From Methanobacterium sp. SMA-27 (lineage in GTDB: Archaea; Methanobacteriota; Methanobacteria; Methanobacteriales; Methanobacteriaceae), in the NCBI RefSeq assembly GCF_000744455.1, contig NZ_JQLY01000001.1, positions 1,302,001-1,366,000 on the forward strand: 64,000 nt of DNA. The letters are read 5' to 3'. The translations under genes and the position numbers were made by a program. Every line of letters starts with the position of its first letter. Positions within the stretch are counted from its first letter, which is position 1. Shown piece by piece: positions 39,014 through 49,589 of the stretch. Below the pieces are notes generated by a model that was not told the DNA's origin, made no database searches, and was given only the letters and a program-made list of their open reading frames with translations.

Positions 39014-40384
39014 TTATCCTATCATGGTTTTAAGCTGCTGTTTTTTACTCTTAAGTCCCAATGCAAGTATTGTCATTAATATTGCAACAAATCCCATTGC
39101 AATATAAGCAAGTTGATAACCATTAACTGCTCCAGCATAAGATCCAATAACCGCCCCTATAAGCGCACCACCAATAAGTTGACCAAAACTGGTAATAATA
39201 TTAATTAGAGCCTGGCCAGAAGCTCTTTCCTTTTGTGGACTTTCTATCAGCATAATATAACGTGGTGGAGAACCTATGGCTGTACTCATACCCACTCCAA
39301 CAAGAATACCGGCTAATATGAACAGATAAAAAGATTTAGAAAAGAAGCCCATCATAAACAATCCAATGACTATGCAAAATGCCCCTATAACCATTATATT
39401 TCTTGAACCAAATTTATCAAGAAGCTTTCCAATTACTGGAGCTCCCAATGCCATGGTCAATACTATTGGCATCAGCATTAAACTTGCCTTGGTAGTACTG
39501 AATGACAGCGCAGCAATAACAAATGCAGGAACAAATACAGTGGAAGCTTGAACCAAGCCTGTTCCAATTGATATACTGCTTACAAGTTTAACTTCAAGGC
39601 TTTTGAAAAGATTAACTTGTATCAATGGATCTTTGGCTCTTTTCTCAATAAACCATAATATTGGAAGCAGTATTCCACTAAGAATAATGTACGGCCAGAC
39701 ATCTAACGATGATACACTTGCAATAAAATTATTGGTCTCTATTTGATTTAAACCATAAGCTAAAGCAATCACCATAAACCCTAATACTGTAAGTCCAGCC
39801 CAATCAAATCTTATTTTACCATTCTTTTGAGATTTAGGTAGTATGTAAAAGCTTCCAACTAAAACTATTCCTGCCAGTGGTAAATTAATAATGAATAGTA
39901 ATTGCCAGCTATAATTAAGTAAAAGACCTCCCAATACTGGACCCAGTACACTGGAAAGACCCCAAACAGAACCCAATATTCCAAGTGCTCCACCACGTTT
40001 ATCTGGAGGAAAAATATCCCCGATAAATGCATTTGCAACTGGAAATATTCCCCCTGCACCAATACCCTGAATAGCCCTTCCTAATAGTAGCATATCATAT
40101 GAAAAAGATGTTATTGTGATTAATGAACCCAAAGCAAAAAGGAATATATCTAAAATATATATTGATTTACGTCCGTAGATATCTGATAGTTTAGCCATTA
40201 ATGGCGTGCCTATCATGAAAAATAGGATGTATATTGTGAAGACCCACGATAAAACTCTTTCATTTATAAGGAAATATGTTTGAATTGATGGAAGTGCAGG
40301 CCCGACGATTCCTATATCTAGTGAGCCCATAAAAACACCTACAAACAGTAAAAACAATATTTGATTGTTTCCATTAAGATACAT
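39014..40384 (-). CDS. MFS transporter, DHA2 family
   Basis: A 456-residue protein with about 14 membrane segments. The helix 2-3 loop reads LSDIYGRKSIYI and the helix 5 antiporter motif GLSSVLGPVLGGLLL. It belongs to the same group as the gene at 14001-15446 and is likely to export drugs or other toxic compounds. It is convergent with the rhodanese gene, and no regulator is adjacent. Confidence 0.86.
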   Translation of the reverse strand: MYLNGNNQILFLLFVGVFMGSLDIGIVGPALPSIQTYFLINERVLSWVFTIYILFFMIGTPLMAKLSDIYGRKSIYILDIFLFALGSLITITSFSYDMLLLGRAIQGIGAGGIFPVANAFIGDIFPPDKRGGALGILGSVWGLSSVLGPVLGGLLLNYSWQLLFIINLPLAGIVLVGSFYILPKSQKNGKIRFDWAGLTVLGFMVIALAYGLNQIETNNFIASVSSLDVWPYIILSGILLPILWFIEKRAKDPLIQVNLFKSLEVKLVSSISIGTGLVQASTVFVPAFVIAALSFSTTKASLMLMPIVLTMALGAPVIGKLLDKFGSRNIMVIGAFCIVIGLFMMGFFSKSFYLFILAGILVGVGMSTAIGSPPRYIMLIESPQKERASGQALINIITSFGQLIGGALIGAVIGSYAGAVNGYQLAYIAMGFVAILMTILALGLKSKKQQLKTMIG

Positions 40385-40484
40385 AGAAACAATTTCTATC
40401 TTTTTATGATTTAAAGGTTTGTCCCATTAAAAATTTGATCTAAATGAATTATATTATGGTTAAAATTAAATAAAATTAAAATTA

Positions 40485-40874
40485 TTATCGATAATTTTCT
40501 ATTTCCATAACATATCCCTCCTCGAATGTCAAGGTTAAATTGTATTGTGGTGCTGTTATATTACCAGTGTCTGTTAAACTTTCTGCATGCCAATCCTCAT
40601 ATTCTAGGAACCTTTTTCCTACAATTTTTTTAACATCAACAGCTGTAAATACATTTTCAAGTACATTATTATGCTTTACAAAGGTTATGTTATCAGCTTG
40701 TAATATTACCTCATTAATTTTATCTTTTTCATTTAAAGCCTTGAATTTTAATTTAAATTGTTTAACTCCCTTAATATCATTTGTTTCAAAGCTCAGTAAA
40801 CTTTCTCCTTTTACCTTTTTTAAATTTGAAATAGTTTCATTGATATTTATGTTCAAATTATTTTTATCTTGCAA
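40485..40874 (-). CDS. Hypothetical protein (129 aa)
   Basis: A TTG start 32 bases after the upstream gene with AGGATG before it, so the two probably form an operon. The soluble product appears beta-rich, with FEEGYVMEIENYR at its end and a VKKIVGKRF segment. No family recognised. Confidence 0.6.
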   Translation of the reverse strand: MQDKNNLNININETISNLKKVKGESLLSFETNDIKGVKQFKLKFKALNEKDKINEVILQADNITFVKHNNVLENVFTAVDVKKIVGKRFLEYEDWHAESLTDTGNITAPQYNLTLTFEEGYVMEIENYR

Positions 40875-40906
40875 TTTTGTTACATCCTGTTATAAATTCA
40901 TGTGAA

Positions 40907-41407
40907 CTATCCATACTCTGGAAAATGTTCAGTAGATTTATTATTTAAAAATTTTTCAAGTTCTAGTTCGAATCTGTTCTTTATAATATTGTAAATCAGA
41001 TCATAGAATGGAGTGAAACTAGCTGGATCATTAGGATCTAGCGTGAATTCTTTTTTTTCTTTGATTAAGCGAAGTCCAAAGTTTCCATCCTCTTTTTTAA
41101 GTGCTAAATCAAATATGTAGGACATTGCAGGATTATCAATATTTCCTTCAACATAAAGGTTGACTCCCATTCCATAATGCCATGAAGTATCAATATCAAT
41201 TAAAAGAGCATCGCGTGGATGTGCCTCTATAGATTTATTGTCCTTATCAGGAGGCCGGTAATATTGTATTTCATCATAGTCACATTCCAAATATTCTGCT
41301 AGTCCTTTACCTACCTGCACAGCAAAATTTAGACAATTCCACCTGTACTCCTTGAAATCATTTTCTGCATTTGTATATATCTTATTTAGTTCTTCAAATT
41401 TAGTCAT
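40907..41407 (-). CDS. Hypothetical protein (166 aa)
   Basis: ATG start. A soluble acidic protein with NCLNFAVQVGKGLAEYLEC near the N terminus and a WHYGMGVNLYVEG segment; the Cys, His and Asp residues in these stretches are reminiscent of papain-fold enzymes, but the match is not good enough for a call. It is the first of two genes with 40485-40874 and follows the M42 peptidase gene on the same strand. Confidence 0.62.
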   Translation of the reverse strand: MTKFEELNKIYTNAENDFKEYRWNCLNFAVQVGKGLAEYLECDYDEIQYYRPPDKDNKSIEAHPRDALLIDIDTSWHYGMGVNLYVEGNIDNPAMSYIFDLALKKEDGNFGLRLIKEKKEFTLDPNDPASFTPFYDLIYNIIKNRFELELEKFLNNKSTEHFPEYG

Positions 41408-41427
41408 TTAATCACCCCAAAAATCTT

Positions 41428-42457
41428 TTAAATACCATCTAAAACCGCTACTATGAGTTTAACTGTATTTTCAATATCTTCCATATTTACAACACTTACA
41501 GGAGTATGTATGTACCTTGAAGGAGGGGATATTACACCTGTTGGGATTCCTTGGCGTGTGAGATGTATGGCAGTTCCATCTGTTGTTCCTCCTTCACTTA
41601 CTTCTAGTTGGAAGGGGATATTTTCTTTTTCAGCTACTGTTATCAGTAATTCTTTAATTTTTGGATGGGTTATTATACCATCACCACTTTGATCTGCCAA
41701 AACAATTGTTGGACCCTCTCCTAATTTTGATGGTGCTTCTTCATTTTTTATTCCCGGATGATCACCTGCTATAGTAACATCCAATGCAAATGCCATATCT
41801 GGATTAATTCTAAATGCTGATGTCTTTGCACCTTTTAATCCCACTTCTTCTTGTACTGTTCCTACACCATAAATCGTAAGCACTGCTATTAACCCGTTTT
41901 AAAACCTCAACAAGTACTGCACAACCTGCACGATTGTCTAATGCTTTTCCTTTAACCAATGAATTTCCTAAATCCTGGAAATTCTGTTTAATAATTATTG
42001 GATCTCCTATTTGAACCATTTTAAGAGCTTCTTCCTTGTTGGCGGCACCTATATCAATAAACATTTTATCGTATTCAACAACCTTATCTCTTTCACTTTT
42101 TTTCATTTTATGTGGGGGTTTAGATCCAATAACGCCATTTACATCCCCATCAGATGTCTGTATGTAAATATCTTGGTTTAAAAGCATTTGATCATTGATT
42201 CCCCCTATTTTCGAAAATTTAACAAATCCCTCCGAATCAATATATCTTACCATAAGCCCTATCTCATCCATATGAGCAGCAAGCATGATTTTTTTCCCGT
42301 TTGGATCCCCATTCTTAACTGCAATAAGATTTCCCATATCATCAATTTTAATCTCATCAACAACTCCATCAAGTTCATTGAAAATAATTTTCCTAATTTC
42401 CTCTTCAAAACCTGAAATTCCTGGAGCATTTGAAAGTTTCTCTAATAACTTTTTCAT
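41428..42457 (-). pseudogene. M42 family metallo-aminopeptidase/endoglucanase-like protein, frameshifted
   Basis: From the ATG at 42457 (GGTGA upstream) the frame shows the M42 N-terminal part: AAHMDEIGLMV with the first metal His-x-Asp, and [19 protein letters not shown] with the second. It loses the family text after VLKRVNS; the second frame, with no stop to 41428, picks it up at [20 protein letters not shown] (Glu pair) and ends with [17 protein letters not shown]. The break is at about 41884-41898, requiring one base less in this sequence. All metal ligands are present when the two are joined (about 345 residues). Family members are cobalt/zinc aminopeptidases that cleave short peptides in large complexes. 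Confidence 0.85.
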
Positions 42458-42708
42458 AGATATCACCCAATTTACATGTATTTTTTAATCAATCATCAGT
42501 TTTCTCACAATACGCCTTTATTCAACAAATAAACAATTATACCTAAAAATCCATGAAACAACATAAATATCCACGTAAATTTGAATAGAATACCGGACAA
42601 ACCGGGATAATAACTTCAAATCTATTATTTTGGGTATAACCGAAGACAACAGAGAACATTTCATGACAAATTATTTAAATGAAAATGTTCTTTTACACTC
42701 AAAATTTA

Positions 42709-44085
42709 TCATATCTCTTTAAGGATGTATTCACATCCACCCAGTGATTTTATCTTACTTTCCAATCTATCCCAAAAACCAAATGCATTAAGGTCGACTA
42801 AAGGAATATGCTCTCTAAATATTTCATTGTACATTCTTCCTTCTTCATGTGTTTTACCCTTGGATATATCATCACAATATATTTTTAAGATTTCATTGGG
42901 AATATATTCCACAGCAAGTTCCAATGCACGTCTTCCCACATTATTACAAATAGTTTTCTCTGGTAAATCTTTATTAAACCATTCATCAAATTTATAACGA
43001 TTAATAATAAGCTCTAATGGAATGAATTGTGGGGTGTTATGCTTAAACAGAGAGTTGTAAGGATCGTCAGCATGTGAAAGGTAGAATTCGTGTGTTTTAT
43101 CATAAACAAAATGTGGCGTTGCATGGCCACAACGCTCTTCCAATAGAACTGGAATGTTGATTGTTTTTAAAATGATTCTTATAAACCCTGTTGTACCCCA
43201 ACATCCTGCAGTGAAGTGTTTAAATCCATTTTCTGGATGTGTGGTTCCAGAAATTATTCTTTCAACAGGAGGATAACCTTGGTATTGCCAGTGTTTCTCA
43301 TAGTTTTCAGGAGTATTTCCATTATCAAAATGGTATAAATTATTACGGATCCATCCTAAAAAACGTCCTATTGTTCCCCATCTGGTTATTCCGATGAGAT
43401 TTCCACTATCTAAAAAATCGTATATCCTAACTGGATCACCAATAGTTGCTGATCCATGGCTGAATAATGATTCATGCCATCTTAATATCGAATAAACATC
43501 CCGAGATTCTGAATATTCGAAAAATGTCCGACTGTCTAATAAAAATTCTAGCTGCTCAGAATTGTATCTTAAAATTGACCAGTGCACAAGTCTATCTATT
43601 TCAACCCTAATTGAGTGAGCAACATAATTAATATAATAAATCCAAGCATCATCAGGATTAAGATCTGTTGACAAGACAGTTCCATCGTCGGATATATTTA
43701 ATGTACATTCAGGTGCATCTTTTAAATCTGGCAAAATATCAAGAAGAGCTTTCCAGAATGTATTGGAAAGCTCATGTTTTTTATCTTCAATCCAGACATT
43801 GTAGTTTTGTGCTTCATTTTGAGATTTATTTGAATCTTTCGAACGCCATATTATAGCATTGGCTATTTTACTATTTTCTTTCATCCATTTATCAAAAATT
43901 TGAAAAAGAAAGTCTTGATTTTCCTTGAAAAAGGTTTTTAAATCTTTTTGTGTAATAAATCCACCGTCTACTAAAAAATTTCCCAATTTTTTATCATAAT
44001 CTTTTTTTAATGGTGAAAGTGATTGGTACTGGTTCTTTGAAATCAATTTATCTTCATAAAACTTGTTAATTAATTCTGGAATCAT
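42709..44085 (-). CDS. Transglutaminase-like (papain-fold) protein
   Basis: A 458-residue protein; the ATG at 44085 is chosen because GGAGG lies about ten bases upstream. The centre has the transglutaminase-core pattern: Cys in FTAGCWGTTGFIRIIL (about C295), His in GHATPHFVYD (about 321-325) and Asp in LSHADDPY (about 340). The N-terminal 60 residues (KDYDKKLGNFLVDGGFITQK) resemble a short segment found in front of proteobacterial-type secretion ATPases, a weak match. Enzymes of this fold are cysteine peptidases or amidases; substrate unknown. No signal peptide. Confidence 0.72.
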   Translation of the reverse strand: MIPELINKFYEDKLISKNQYQSLSPLKKDYDKKLGNFLVDGGFITQKDLKTFFKENQDFLFQIFDKWMKENSKIANAIIWRSKDSNKSQNEAQNYNVWIEDKKHELSNTFWKALLDILPDLKDAPECTLNISDDGTVLSTDLNPDDAWIYYINYVAHSIRVEIDRLVHWSILRYNSEQLEFLLDSRTFFEYSESRDVYSILRWHESLFSHGSATIGDPVRIYDFLDSGNLIGITRWGTIGRFLGWIRNNLYHFDNGNTPENYEKHWQYQGYPPVERIISGTTHPENGFKHFTAGCWGTTGFIRIILKTINIPVLLEERCGHATPHFVYDKTHEFYLSHADDPYNSLFKHNTPQFIPLELIINRYKFDEWFNKDLPEKTICNNVGRRALELAVEYIPNEILKIYCDDISKGKTHEEGRMYNEIFREHIPLVDLNAFGFWDRLESKIKSLGGCEYILKEI

Positions 44086-44251
44086 TACAAAAAAACCTCC
44101 AAAACCTATTATCAATTTCTAAATTCACATTTTTATTATATTAAACATCAACTATATAATTTATGCTGAATAAAGATGTATTAAGATGTTATAAATTATA
44201 TAATTTGGATATTTTTTTATTTACATATCAAAAATCAAAGGAATAGTTTTG

Positions 44252-45553
44252 ATGAAAGCTAAAATAAACGCCGAATGGGATCATCTAAGTAAAGTTGCAG
44301 TACATTCTCCTGGAATAGAAATGTACTTTGGACTTTTAGATCCATTTGCATCCCTATATGAAAGATCCTTCGGCATGAAAGATGCATTAAAAGAACACGA
44401 ACTACTTACTTACACCTTAAAACATGAATTCAAGATTGATATAATCCCACTAAAGGAAACTATAATTGAACAAGCCGATAAATCAACCCCAATTCATAAC
44501 AAACTTATTAGTTTAGCATTTAAAAATCTGCATTATACAGGAGACATTACTGAAGTTGATCGTGCTAAAGAAGAAGCAGAAAAAAATAAGAAAATATTAG
44601 ATTCAAATTACTACTTCAACACAATACTTTTAAATCCTAATGTTGAATTGAAATCAAGTACAGGCACGCGGATGATACAACTACATGTAACTGAAAATGA
44701 ACCTCTAACAAATCTTTATTTCATGAGGGACCAACAGGCAGTTACAGATAAAGGAATAGTAATTTCAAAAATGTCCAAACCCCAGCGAAGAAGAGAACCG
44801 CAGCTAACCAAATTTTTATGGAATTCTCTTGAAATGCCTATCACCTGTGAAATTAAGGATCCTGGCATATTTGAAGGTGGAGACTTTATTCCTATGAAAG
44901 AATTTTCCTTAATTGGTGTTGGAGATCGTACTAATATGTCTGGTGTTGAACAAATACTCCATGAGGGTTTAAATTACAACGAAGTTGGTGTGGTTCAACA
45001 ACCCAAACATCCATTATTACCCTCTGTAAAGAATGATTTGATGATAAATATGCATTTAGACACCTATTTCAATGTTGCTTCCGATGGAGTTGTTGTTGGA
45101 TGTGAACCACTATTAAAGAATGCCCCAGTTGAGATATATTATAGGGAAAATCAGGGAGAATATGTTAAATCAAAAGAGCAAACAAATCTTCATGATTATA
45201 TTTTGGCCAAGGGTTTTGAAATCATTGACATTACAACCCTCGAGTATCTTGCTTATGCAGCTAACTTCCTATGTGTGAAAAATGGTACTATTGTTTCTGT
45301 TGAAGTTGATCGTGTTGTGAAAGATGTGATAAATAGTTTAAAGGATAAAGCAGCTGATAATCCTGAAATATATGGAAATCTTTTAATGCAGGTAAAAAAG
45401 GATTATAAATATCTATGTAATGAAGGTCAGTTCTTCCCTCATAAAAAAGAGATTTATCAACATGATATTGATGCTTACCCACTGAACTTGATAAATCTCA
45501 CAGGAGGATATGGAGGGGCCCACTGCATGACATGTGCACTTAGAAGACACTAA
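44252..45553 (+). CDS. arcA: Arginine deiminase
   Basis: A 433-residue guanidino-group-modifying enzyme, converting arginine to citrulline and ammonia. Key residues: the Asp of FMRDQQ (about 161), GIFEGGDF (Glu about 209), NMHLDTYF (His about 269 and Asp), and the nucleophile Cys in GGAHCMTC near the C-terminal end. ATG 44252 has AAGGA upstream. The loop sequences differ from common bacterial ArcA (RDQQ and GGYGGAHC in place of RDP and GGGGPRC), so it belongs to a divergent branch. Its partner carbamate kinase follows 73 bases downstream; ornithine carbamoyltransferase is not in the window. Confidence 0.85.
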   Translation: MKAKINAEWDHLSKVAVHSPGIEMYFGLLDPFASLYERSFGMKDALKEHELLTYTLKHEFKIDIIPLKETIIEQADKSTPIHNKLISLAFKNLHYTGDITEVDRAKEEAEKNKKILDSNYYFNTILLNPNVELKSSTGTRMIQLHVTENEPLTNLYFMRDQQAVTDKGIVISKMSKPQRRREPQLTKFLWNSLEMPITCEIKDPGIFEGGDFIPMKEFSLIGVGDRTNMSGVEQILHEGLNYNEVGVVQQPKHPLLPSVKNDLMINMHLDTYFNVASDGVVVGCEPLLKNAPVEIYYRENQGEYVKSKEQTNLHDYILAKGFEIIDITTLEYLAYAANFLCVKNGTIVSVEVDRVVKDVINSLKDKAADNPEIYGNLLMQVKKDYKYLCNEGQFFPHKKEIYQHDIDAYPLNLINLTGGYGGAHCMTCALRRH

Positions 45554-45626
45554 AAAAATTAATAGCATTTGTATATTATTAATAAATTTCAAAAAATATA
45601 TTTTAGATATAAAAATTGGTGTAATT

Positions 45627-46568
45627 ATGACTGTAAACATATTGGTTTCATTGGGTGGAAATGCAATACTCAAACACACAGATATAGGTACTGCTGAAGA
45701 ACAACTAAAAAACACGAAGCAAACTAGCAGCATTATCATCGAATTGTTAAGGGAAGGTTATCATGTTGCATTAACCCATGGTAACGGACCACAAGTAGGT
45801 GATATTCTGTTGTCATACGATCTTGCAAAGGAAATTTTACCTCCAATGCCATTAGATGTCTGTGTGGCCCAATCACAGGGAATGATAGGTTACATGTTGC
45901 AGATTTCATTAAAAAATTCTTTAAAAGACAAGGATATCGAAAAGTCTGTTGTTACTATTCTCACCCAAACTCTTGTTCATAAAGATGATCCACGTTTAAA
46001 AATTCCTTCAAAACCTATAGGCCCTTATTATGCTGCTAAAGAAGTATCTAAACTTCGTGAAAGGGGTTGGTCAATGGTTGATGATAGTGGAAAGGGATAT
46101 CGTAGGATTGTGCCTTCACCACTGCCAATAGGATTTATAGAAGAATCTTCAATTAAATCATTATTTGAAAAAGGGGAATTGATAATTGCATCTGGTGGCG
46201 GTGGTATTCCTGTTATTAAAAATGAAAATGGCCATTTACAGGGATTAGAGGCAGTAGTAGATAAGGATCATACTTCATCCCTTCTAGGTTCTTTGATTGG
46301 TGCTGAGATACTTCTTATATTAACTGATGTTGATAAGGTTTCAATTAACTATGGAAAGCCATACCAACAAGATCTTGACCATATGACAGTTTCATTGGCA
46401 AAGAAATATCTTAAGGAAGGGCATTTCCCATCAGGAAATATGGGACCAAAAATAGAATCCATAATCAATTTTCTCGAAAATGGGGGTAAAAAAGCCATTA
46501 TAACATCTATAGAAAATGTTTTTGATGCATTAAAGGGCAATGCCGGAACTATAATTACCCTAATCTAG
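45627..46568 (+). CDS. arcC: Carbamate kinase
   Basis: A 313-residue amino acid kinase. Start ATG 45627 with GGTG upstream; the frame opens earlier, but the standard N terminus MTVNILVSLGGNAIL is here. Motifs: THGNGPQVG, QSQGMIGYMLQ, VPSPLPIGF, ASGGGGIPV and the end of the nucleotide site in VDKDHTSSLLGSLIGA. It makes ATP from carbamoyl phosphate and ADP. With arcA next to it the pair covers the first and last steps of the arginine deiminase route; the middle step (ArcB) must be supplied elsewhere. Confidence 0.93.
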   Translation: MTVNILVSLGGNAILKHTDIGTAEEQLKNTKQTSSIIIELLREGYHVALTHGNGPQVGDILLSYDLAKEILPPMPLDVCVAQSQGMIGYMLQISLKNSLKDKDIEKSVVTILTQTLVHKDDPRLKIPSKPIGPYYAAKEVSKLRERGWSMVDDSGKGYRRIVPSPLPIGFIEESSIKSLFEKGELIIASGGGGIPVIKNENGHLQGLEAVVDKDHTSSLLGSLIGAEILLILTDVDKVSINYGKPYQQDLDHMTVSLAKKYLKEGHFPSGNMGPKIESIINFLENGGKKAIITSIENVFDALKGNAGTIITLI

Positions 46569-46654
46569 TTTCAAATTCAATTTGTAAACTAGAATATTTT
46601 ACCGCCCAATATTTTTGAGAATGTTCCAAAATTCTTTGATTTAATCTTTAAATC

Positions 46655-46894
46655 TTAACTTCGAGGATGTTTTTTCTTGGTTACTCCTGGTGTTCTAGGA
46701 GCTGCTTCTTTATTACTGTCGCTTGGTCCGCTTTTGTGTGCCAAGGGATCTATATCTTTGTCTTCGTTTTTATCGATTCTTTCTGAATGAAAGCTTACAG
46801 GTTCATCTATGAGTTCGGGATTACTGGAGTCATGGAATTTATTTTCCTTAGTAATTTTCTTCTTTTTAGGTACTTCACAATTCTCATCTACCAT
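46655..46894 (-). CDS. Hypothetical hydrophilic protein (79 aa)
   Basis: The ATG at 46894 with GGTGATAA immediately upstream is preferred to the ATG at 46930. Almost wholly polar and likely disordered (KKKKITKENKFHDSSN, a long acidic middle and a TKKKHPRS tail). No domain recognised. Function unknown. Confidence 0.5.
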   Translation of the reverse strand: MVDENCEVPKKKKITKENKFHDSSNPELIDEPVSFHSERIDKNEDKDIDPLAHKSGPSDSNKEAAPRTPGVTKKKHPRS

Positions 46895-46940
46895 TTTATC
46901 ACCTTTTTTTTTAATTTTATTTATAAACATAACTTCGAAG

Positions 46941-47240
46941 TTAGTCTTCTTTTCCTAATTTACAATAATAAAGTGTTGAAAGATTATTTTCACTGAAAAC
47001 TGGACATTTATTGCACTGACATATCTCATCTGTGTTTATATCCGCACATGTTGATTTACCTATTGAACAGTAAATTGCAGCCATATTTGCAGGTTCAGGC
47101 ATTAAAGAACCCTCTTTCATATTAGCTAACGTATCCAACATGTTTAATTTCCTTTCATTTGCACATATACTGTCTATTTGTACTGGACATGATTTACACA
47201 AGCACCTTTCAAGATTTCTCTTATTATATCCAACTTCCAT
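46941..47240 (-). CDS. DUF2769 Cys-rich protein
   Basis: A 99-residue protein with Cys at CLCKSCPVQIDSIC and again at YCSIGKSTCADINTDEICQC followed by NKCPVFS. This is the DUF2769 pattern, seen mainly in methanogens. It probably binds zinc or an Fe-S centre; no function is established. Confidence 0.76.
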   Translation of the reverse strand: MEVGYNKRNLERCLCKSCPVQIDSICANERKLNMLDTLANMKEGSLMPEPANMAAIYCSIGKSTCADINTDEICQCNKCPVFSENNLSTLYYCKLGKED

Positions 47241-47720
47241 AATACCACTCCATTAAATTCTTTCTAAAATTATTAATGACTTTTTAATTTCATTTTTATT
47301 ATACTGAAATTATTATTCTCTGTATTTATGGAATTATATTAAAAATATTTACCACTTAAACCGTTTAATGTATTTATTCAAGTTTTAAAGACATTAAAGC
47401 ATTATTTTATTCAAATTATTAGACTATCTTTCTTTTTGATAATAAATTTATAAATAATTTTCCAACTATAACATCCTATTACACTTTAATACATCGTAAG
47501 ATATATATTTTTTGATTTTTATAATCCACATAAATTTTCAACCAATTCTTCTTCAAAAATCAAATTAATAAATCAAATTCTTAATGCTAATTTAGAAAGT
47601 AATATCAATAATAAGACAAATAATAATTATATGTAAGATAATGAAGTTTAAAATGGTAAAATCCAATCTAATTCTAAAAAATAAAGGAAAACTATAAAAT
47701 ATAATTTAATAAGTGATTTT
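47241..47720. other. Intergenic stretch before the PAS kinase
   Basis: About 480 AT-rich bases with no gene in either direction. It should hold the promoters of the divergent DUF2769 and PAS kinase genes; specific TATA boxes cannot be picked out against the background. Confidence 0.4.
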
Positions 47721-49520
47721 ATGCAAAAAAACACCAATACCGATGAGATTATCGATAAACTTTGCTCAATAGACGAACTGCTGTTAACCGAGAAAAATGA
47801 TAATTTAAATAAAAATTCTGATCTCCATCTGAAAGTTTATAATTTAATGACTGAATTGGTAAATGAAAATAATAAATTGAACAATTCCTTAGATGAATTA
47901 ATGGAATTAAAAAATAGATATTCTAATTTTTACCACCACTCGCCCATAGGATATCTCATATTAAATAAAAAGGGAAAGATCAAAGAAGTTAATAAAACAG
48001 GAGCCGCCATGTTAGGCTTTGATCCTGAAAATGTTATTAATGAAAATTTTATTCAATTTATAAAAGATGATTTCAAAATAAAATTTAATGAAGCTTCATT
48101 AAAATCTTTTGATACAAATGAAATTCAATACTGCAAAATTGAATTCATTGAAAAAAAACCAATATATGCAAATATTCAAATCAAACCATTATTTACTGCT
48201 AATGAGAATTTCAAGGAATTTGAAATAATTATAAATGATCTTACTGAAATTAAAAATTTTGAAATTGAATTAGAAACTAAGAATGAGAATTTAAATAAGA
48301 AGATGGAAGCACGTATACAAGAGCTTTTGAAAATCAACTTGAAATTGGAGAAAAAAATTGAAGACAACAAATTAACCGATAAAAAACTTCGTGCAATTAA
48401 GGAACGTGAACAGTGCCGTTCAGAAGAATTTGCAAGGGTTTTAGATGCTGTTCCTGCTGCTGTCTGGATCTCACACGATAATAAAGGTTATTTGATAACA
48501 GGAAATCAATTGTCTTATGATTATCTAAATATTCCTCCTGGTGCAAATGCATCTAAATCACTACCACCTGGAGATAGGCCTGAAACATTTAAAATAGTTA
48601 AAGATGGTATTGATTTGAAAGCAGAAGAAATGCCCATTCAAAAATCATCTGCAGGTCATGAAATAAGAAATTTTGAATTCGATATTGTTTATAACGACAA
48701 TAAAATGAGGCATATGATGGGAAATGCAACACCATTGTACGATGAAAATCGTAACCCTAATGGGTCCGTTTCTGTTTTCATAGATATAACCCACCATAAA
48801 ATTGCTGAAATGAAAATGGAAGCACTTGTCAAGGATTTAGAGCGATCAAACGGAGAATTAGAGCAGTTTGCATATATCACATCCCATGATTTAAAGGAAC
48901 CACTGCGAATGGTTTCATCATTCACTCAGCTTCTTGAAAAACGATACAAAGGTAAGATTGACCAAGATGCTGATGAATTTATTGGATTTATAGTTGATGG
49001 TGCCCAACGTATGCAACGTTTGTTAGATGATCTTTTAGAATATGCCAGGCTCACAACTGCAGATAAAAAATATGAAAAGATTCAAATCGATGATGTTGTT
49101 GATGAGATTATTAACAATTTAAAAATTGCAATTGATGAAAGTGATGCAGATATAAAATATGATAAGCTACCAATGCTATTTATCAATCGAACAGAGATGG
49201 TACAATTATTCCAAAATTTAATTGGCAACTCAATAAAATTCCGAAGTAAAAAAACGCCAAAAATTCATATTTCAGTAGAGGATAAAGGAAATAAATATGT
49301 TTTTCCTGTTAAAGACAATGGAATAGGTATTGATCCAGAATATCAAAAGAAAATATTTAAGATGTTCCAGCGATTGCATACAATCGATGAATACGATGGA
49401 ACAGGAATTGGATTGTCAATTATAAAAAAAATAGTTGAAAATCATAAAGGATTCATATGGGTTAAATCAGAAGTGGGTAAAGGATCAACATTTTTCTTTA
49501 GCATCCCAAAAAACGATTGA
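47721..49520 (+). CDS. PAS-PAS histidine kinase
   Basis: A 599-residue soluble kinase. An N-terminal coiled coil (30-65), PAS 1 (about 66-175: YHHSPIGYLILNKKGKIKEV), a long coiled linker (180-230), PAS 2 (about 232-360, ending FIDITHHK), then HisKA with EQFAYITSHDLKEPLRMV (H389) and HATPase with [18 protein letters not shown] and GTGIGLSIIKK. The phytochrome-type H box resembles that in the gene at 19245-20129. No membrane segment, so it should sense an internal signal. A lone receiver gene lies 950 bases downstream. Confidence 0.9.
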   Translation: MQKNTNTDEIIDKLCSIDELLLTEKNDNLNKNSDLHLKVYNLMTELVNENNKLNNSLDELMELKNRYSNFYHHSPIGYLILNKKGKIKEVNKTGAAMLGFDPENVINENFIQFIKDDFKIKFNEASLKSFDTNEIQYCKIEFIEKKPIYANIQIKPLFTANENFKEFEIIINDLTEIKNFEIELETKNENLNKKMEARIQELLKINLKLEKKIEDNKLTDKKLRAIKEREQCRSEEFARVLDAVPAAVWISHDNKGYLITGNQLSYDYLNIPPGANASKSLPPGDRPETFKIVKDGIDLKAEEMPIQKSSAGHEIRNFEFDIVYNDNKMRHMMGNATPLYDENRNPNGSVSVFIDITHHKIAEMKMEALVKDLERSNGELEQFAYITSHDLKEPLRMVSSFTQLLEKRYKGKIDQDADEFIGFIVDGAQRMQRLLDDLLEYARLTTADKKYEKIQIDDVVDEIINNLKIAIDESDADIKYDKLPMLFINRTEMVQLFQNLIGNSIKFRSKKTPKIHISVEDKGNKYVFPVKDNGIGIDPEYQKKIFKMFQRLHTIDEYDGTGIGLSIIKKIVENHKGFIWVKSEVGKGSTFFFSIPKND

Positions 49521-49589
49521 TAAAAGATTTTATCTAAACCCAATTTCTAACTCCAATTCAAATCATAGAAAGTTAACAGGTTAAACTGG

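Noticed and set aside
45413..45739. 108-codon minus-strand frame across the arcA-arcC junction
   Set aside because: It covers the ends of two well-supported genes, and its start has no ribosome binding site.
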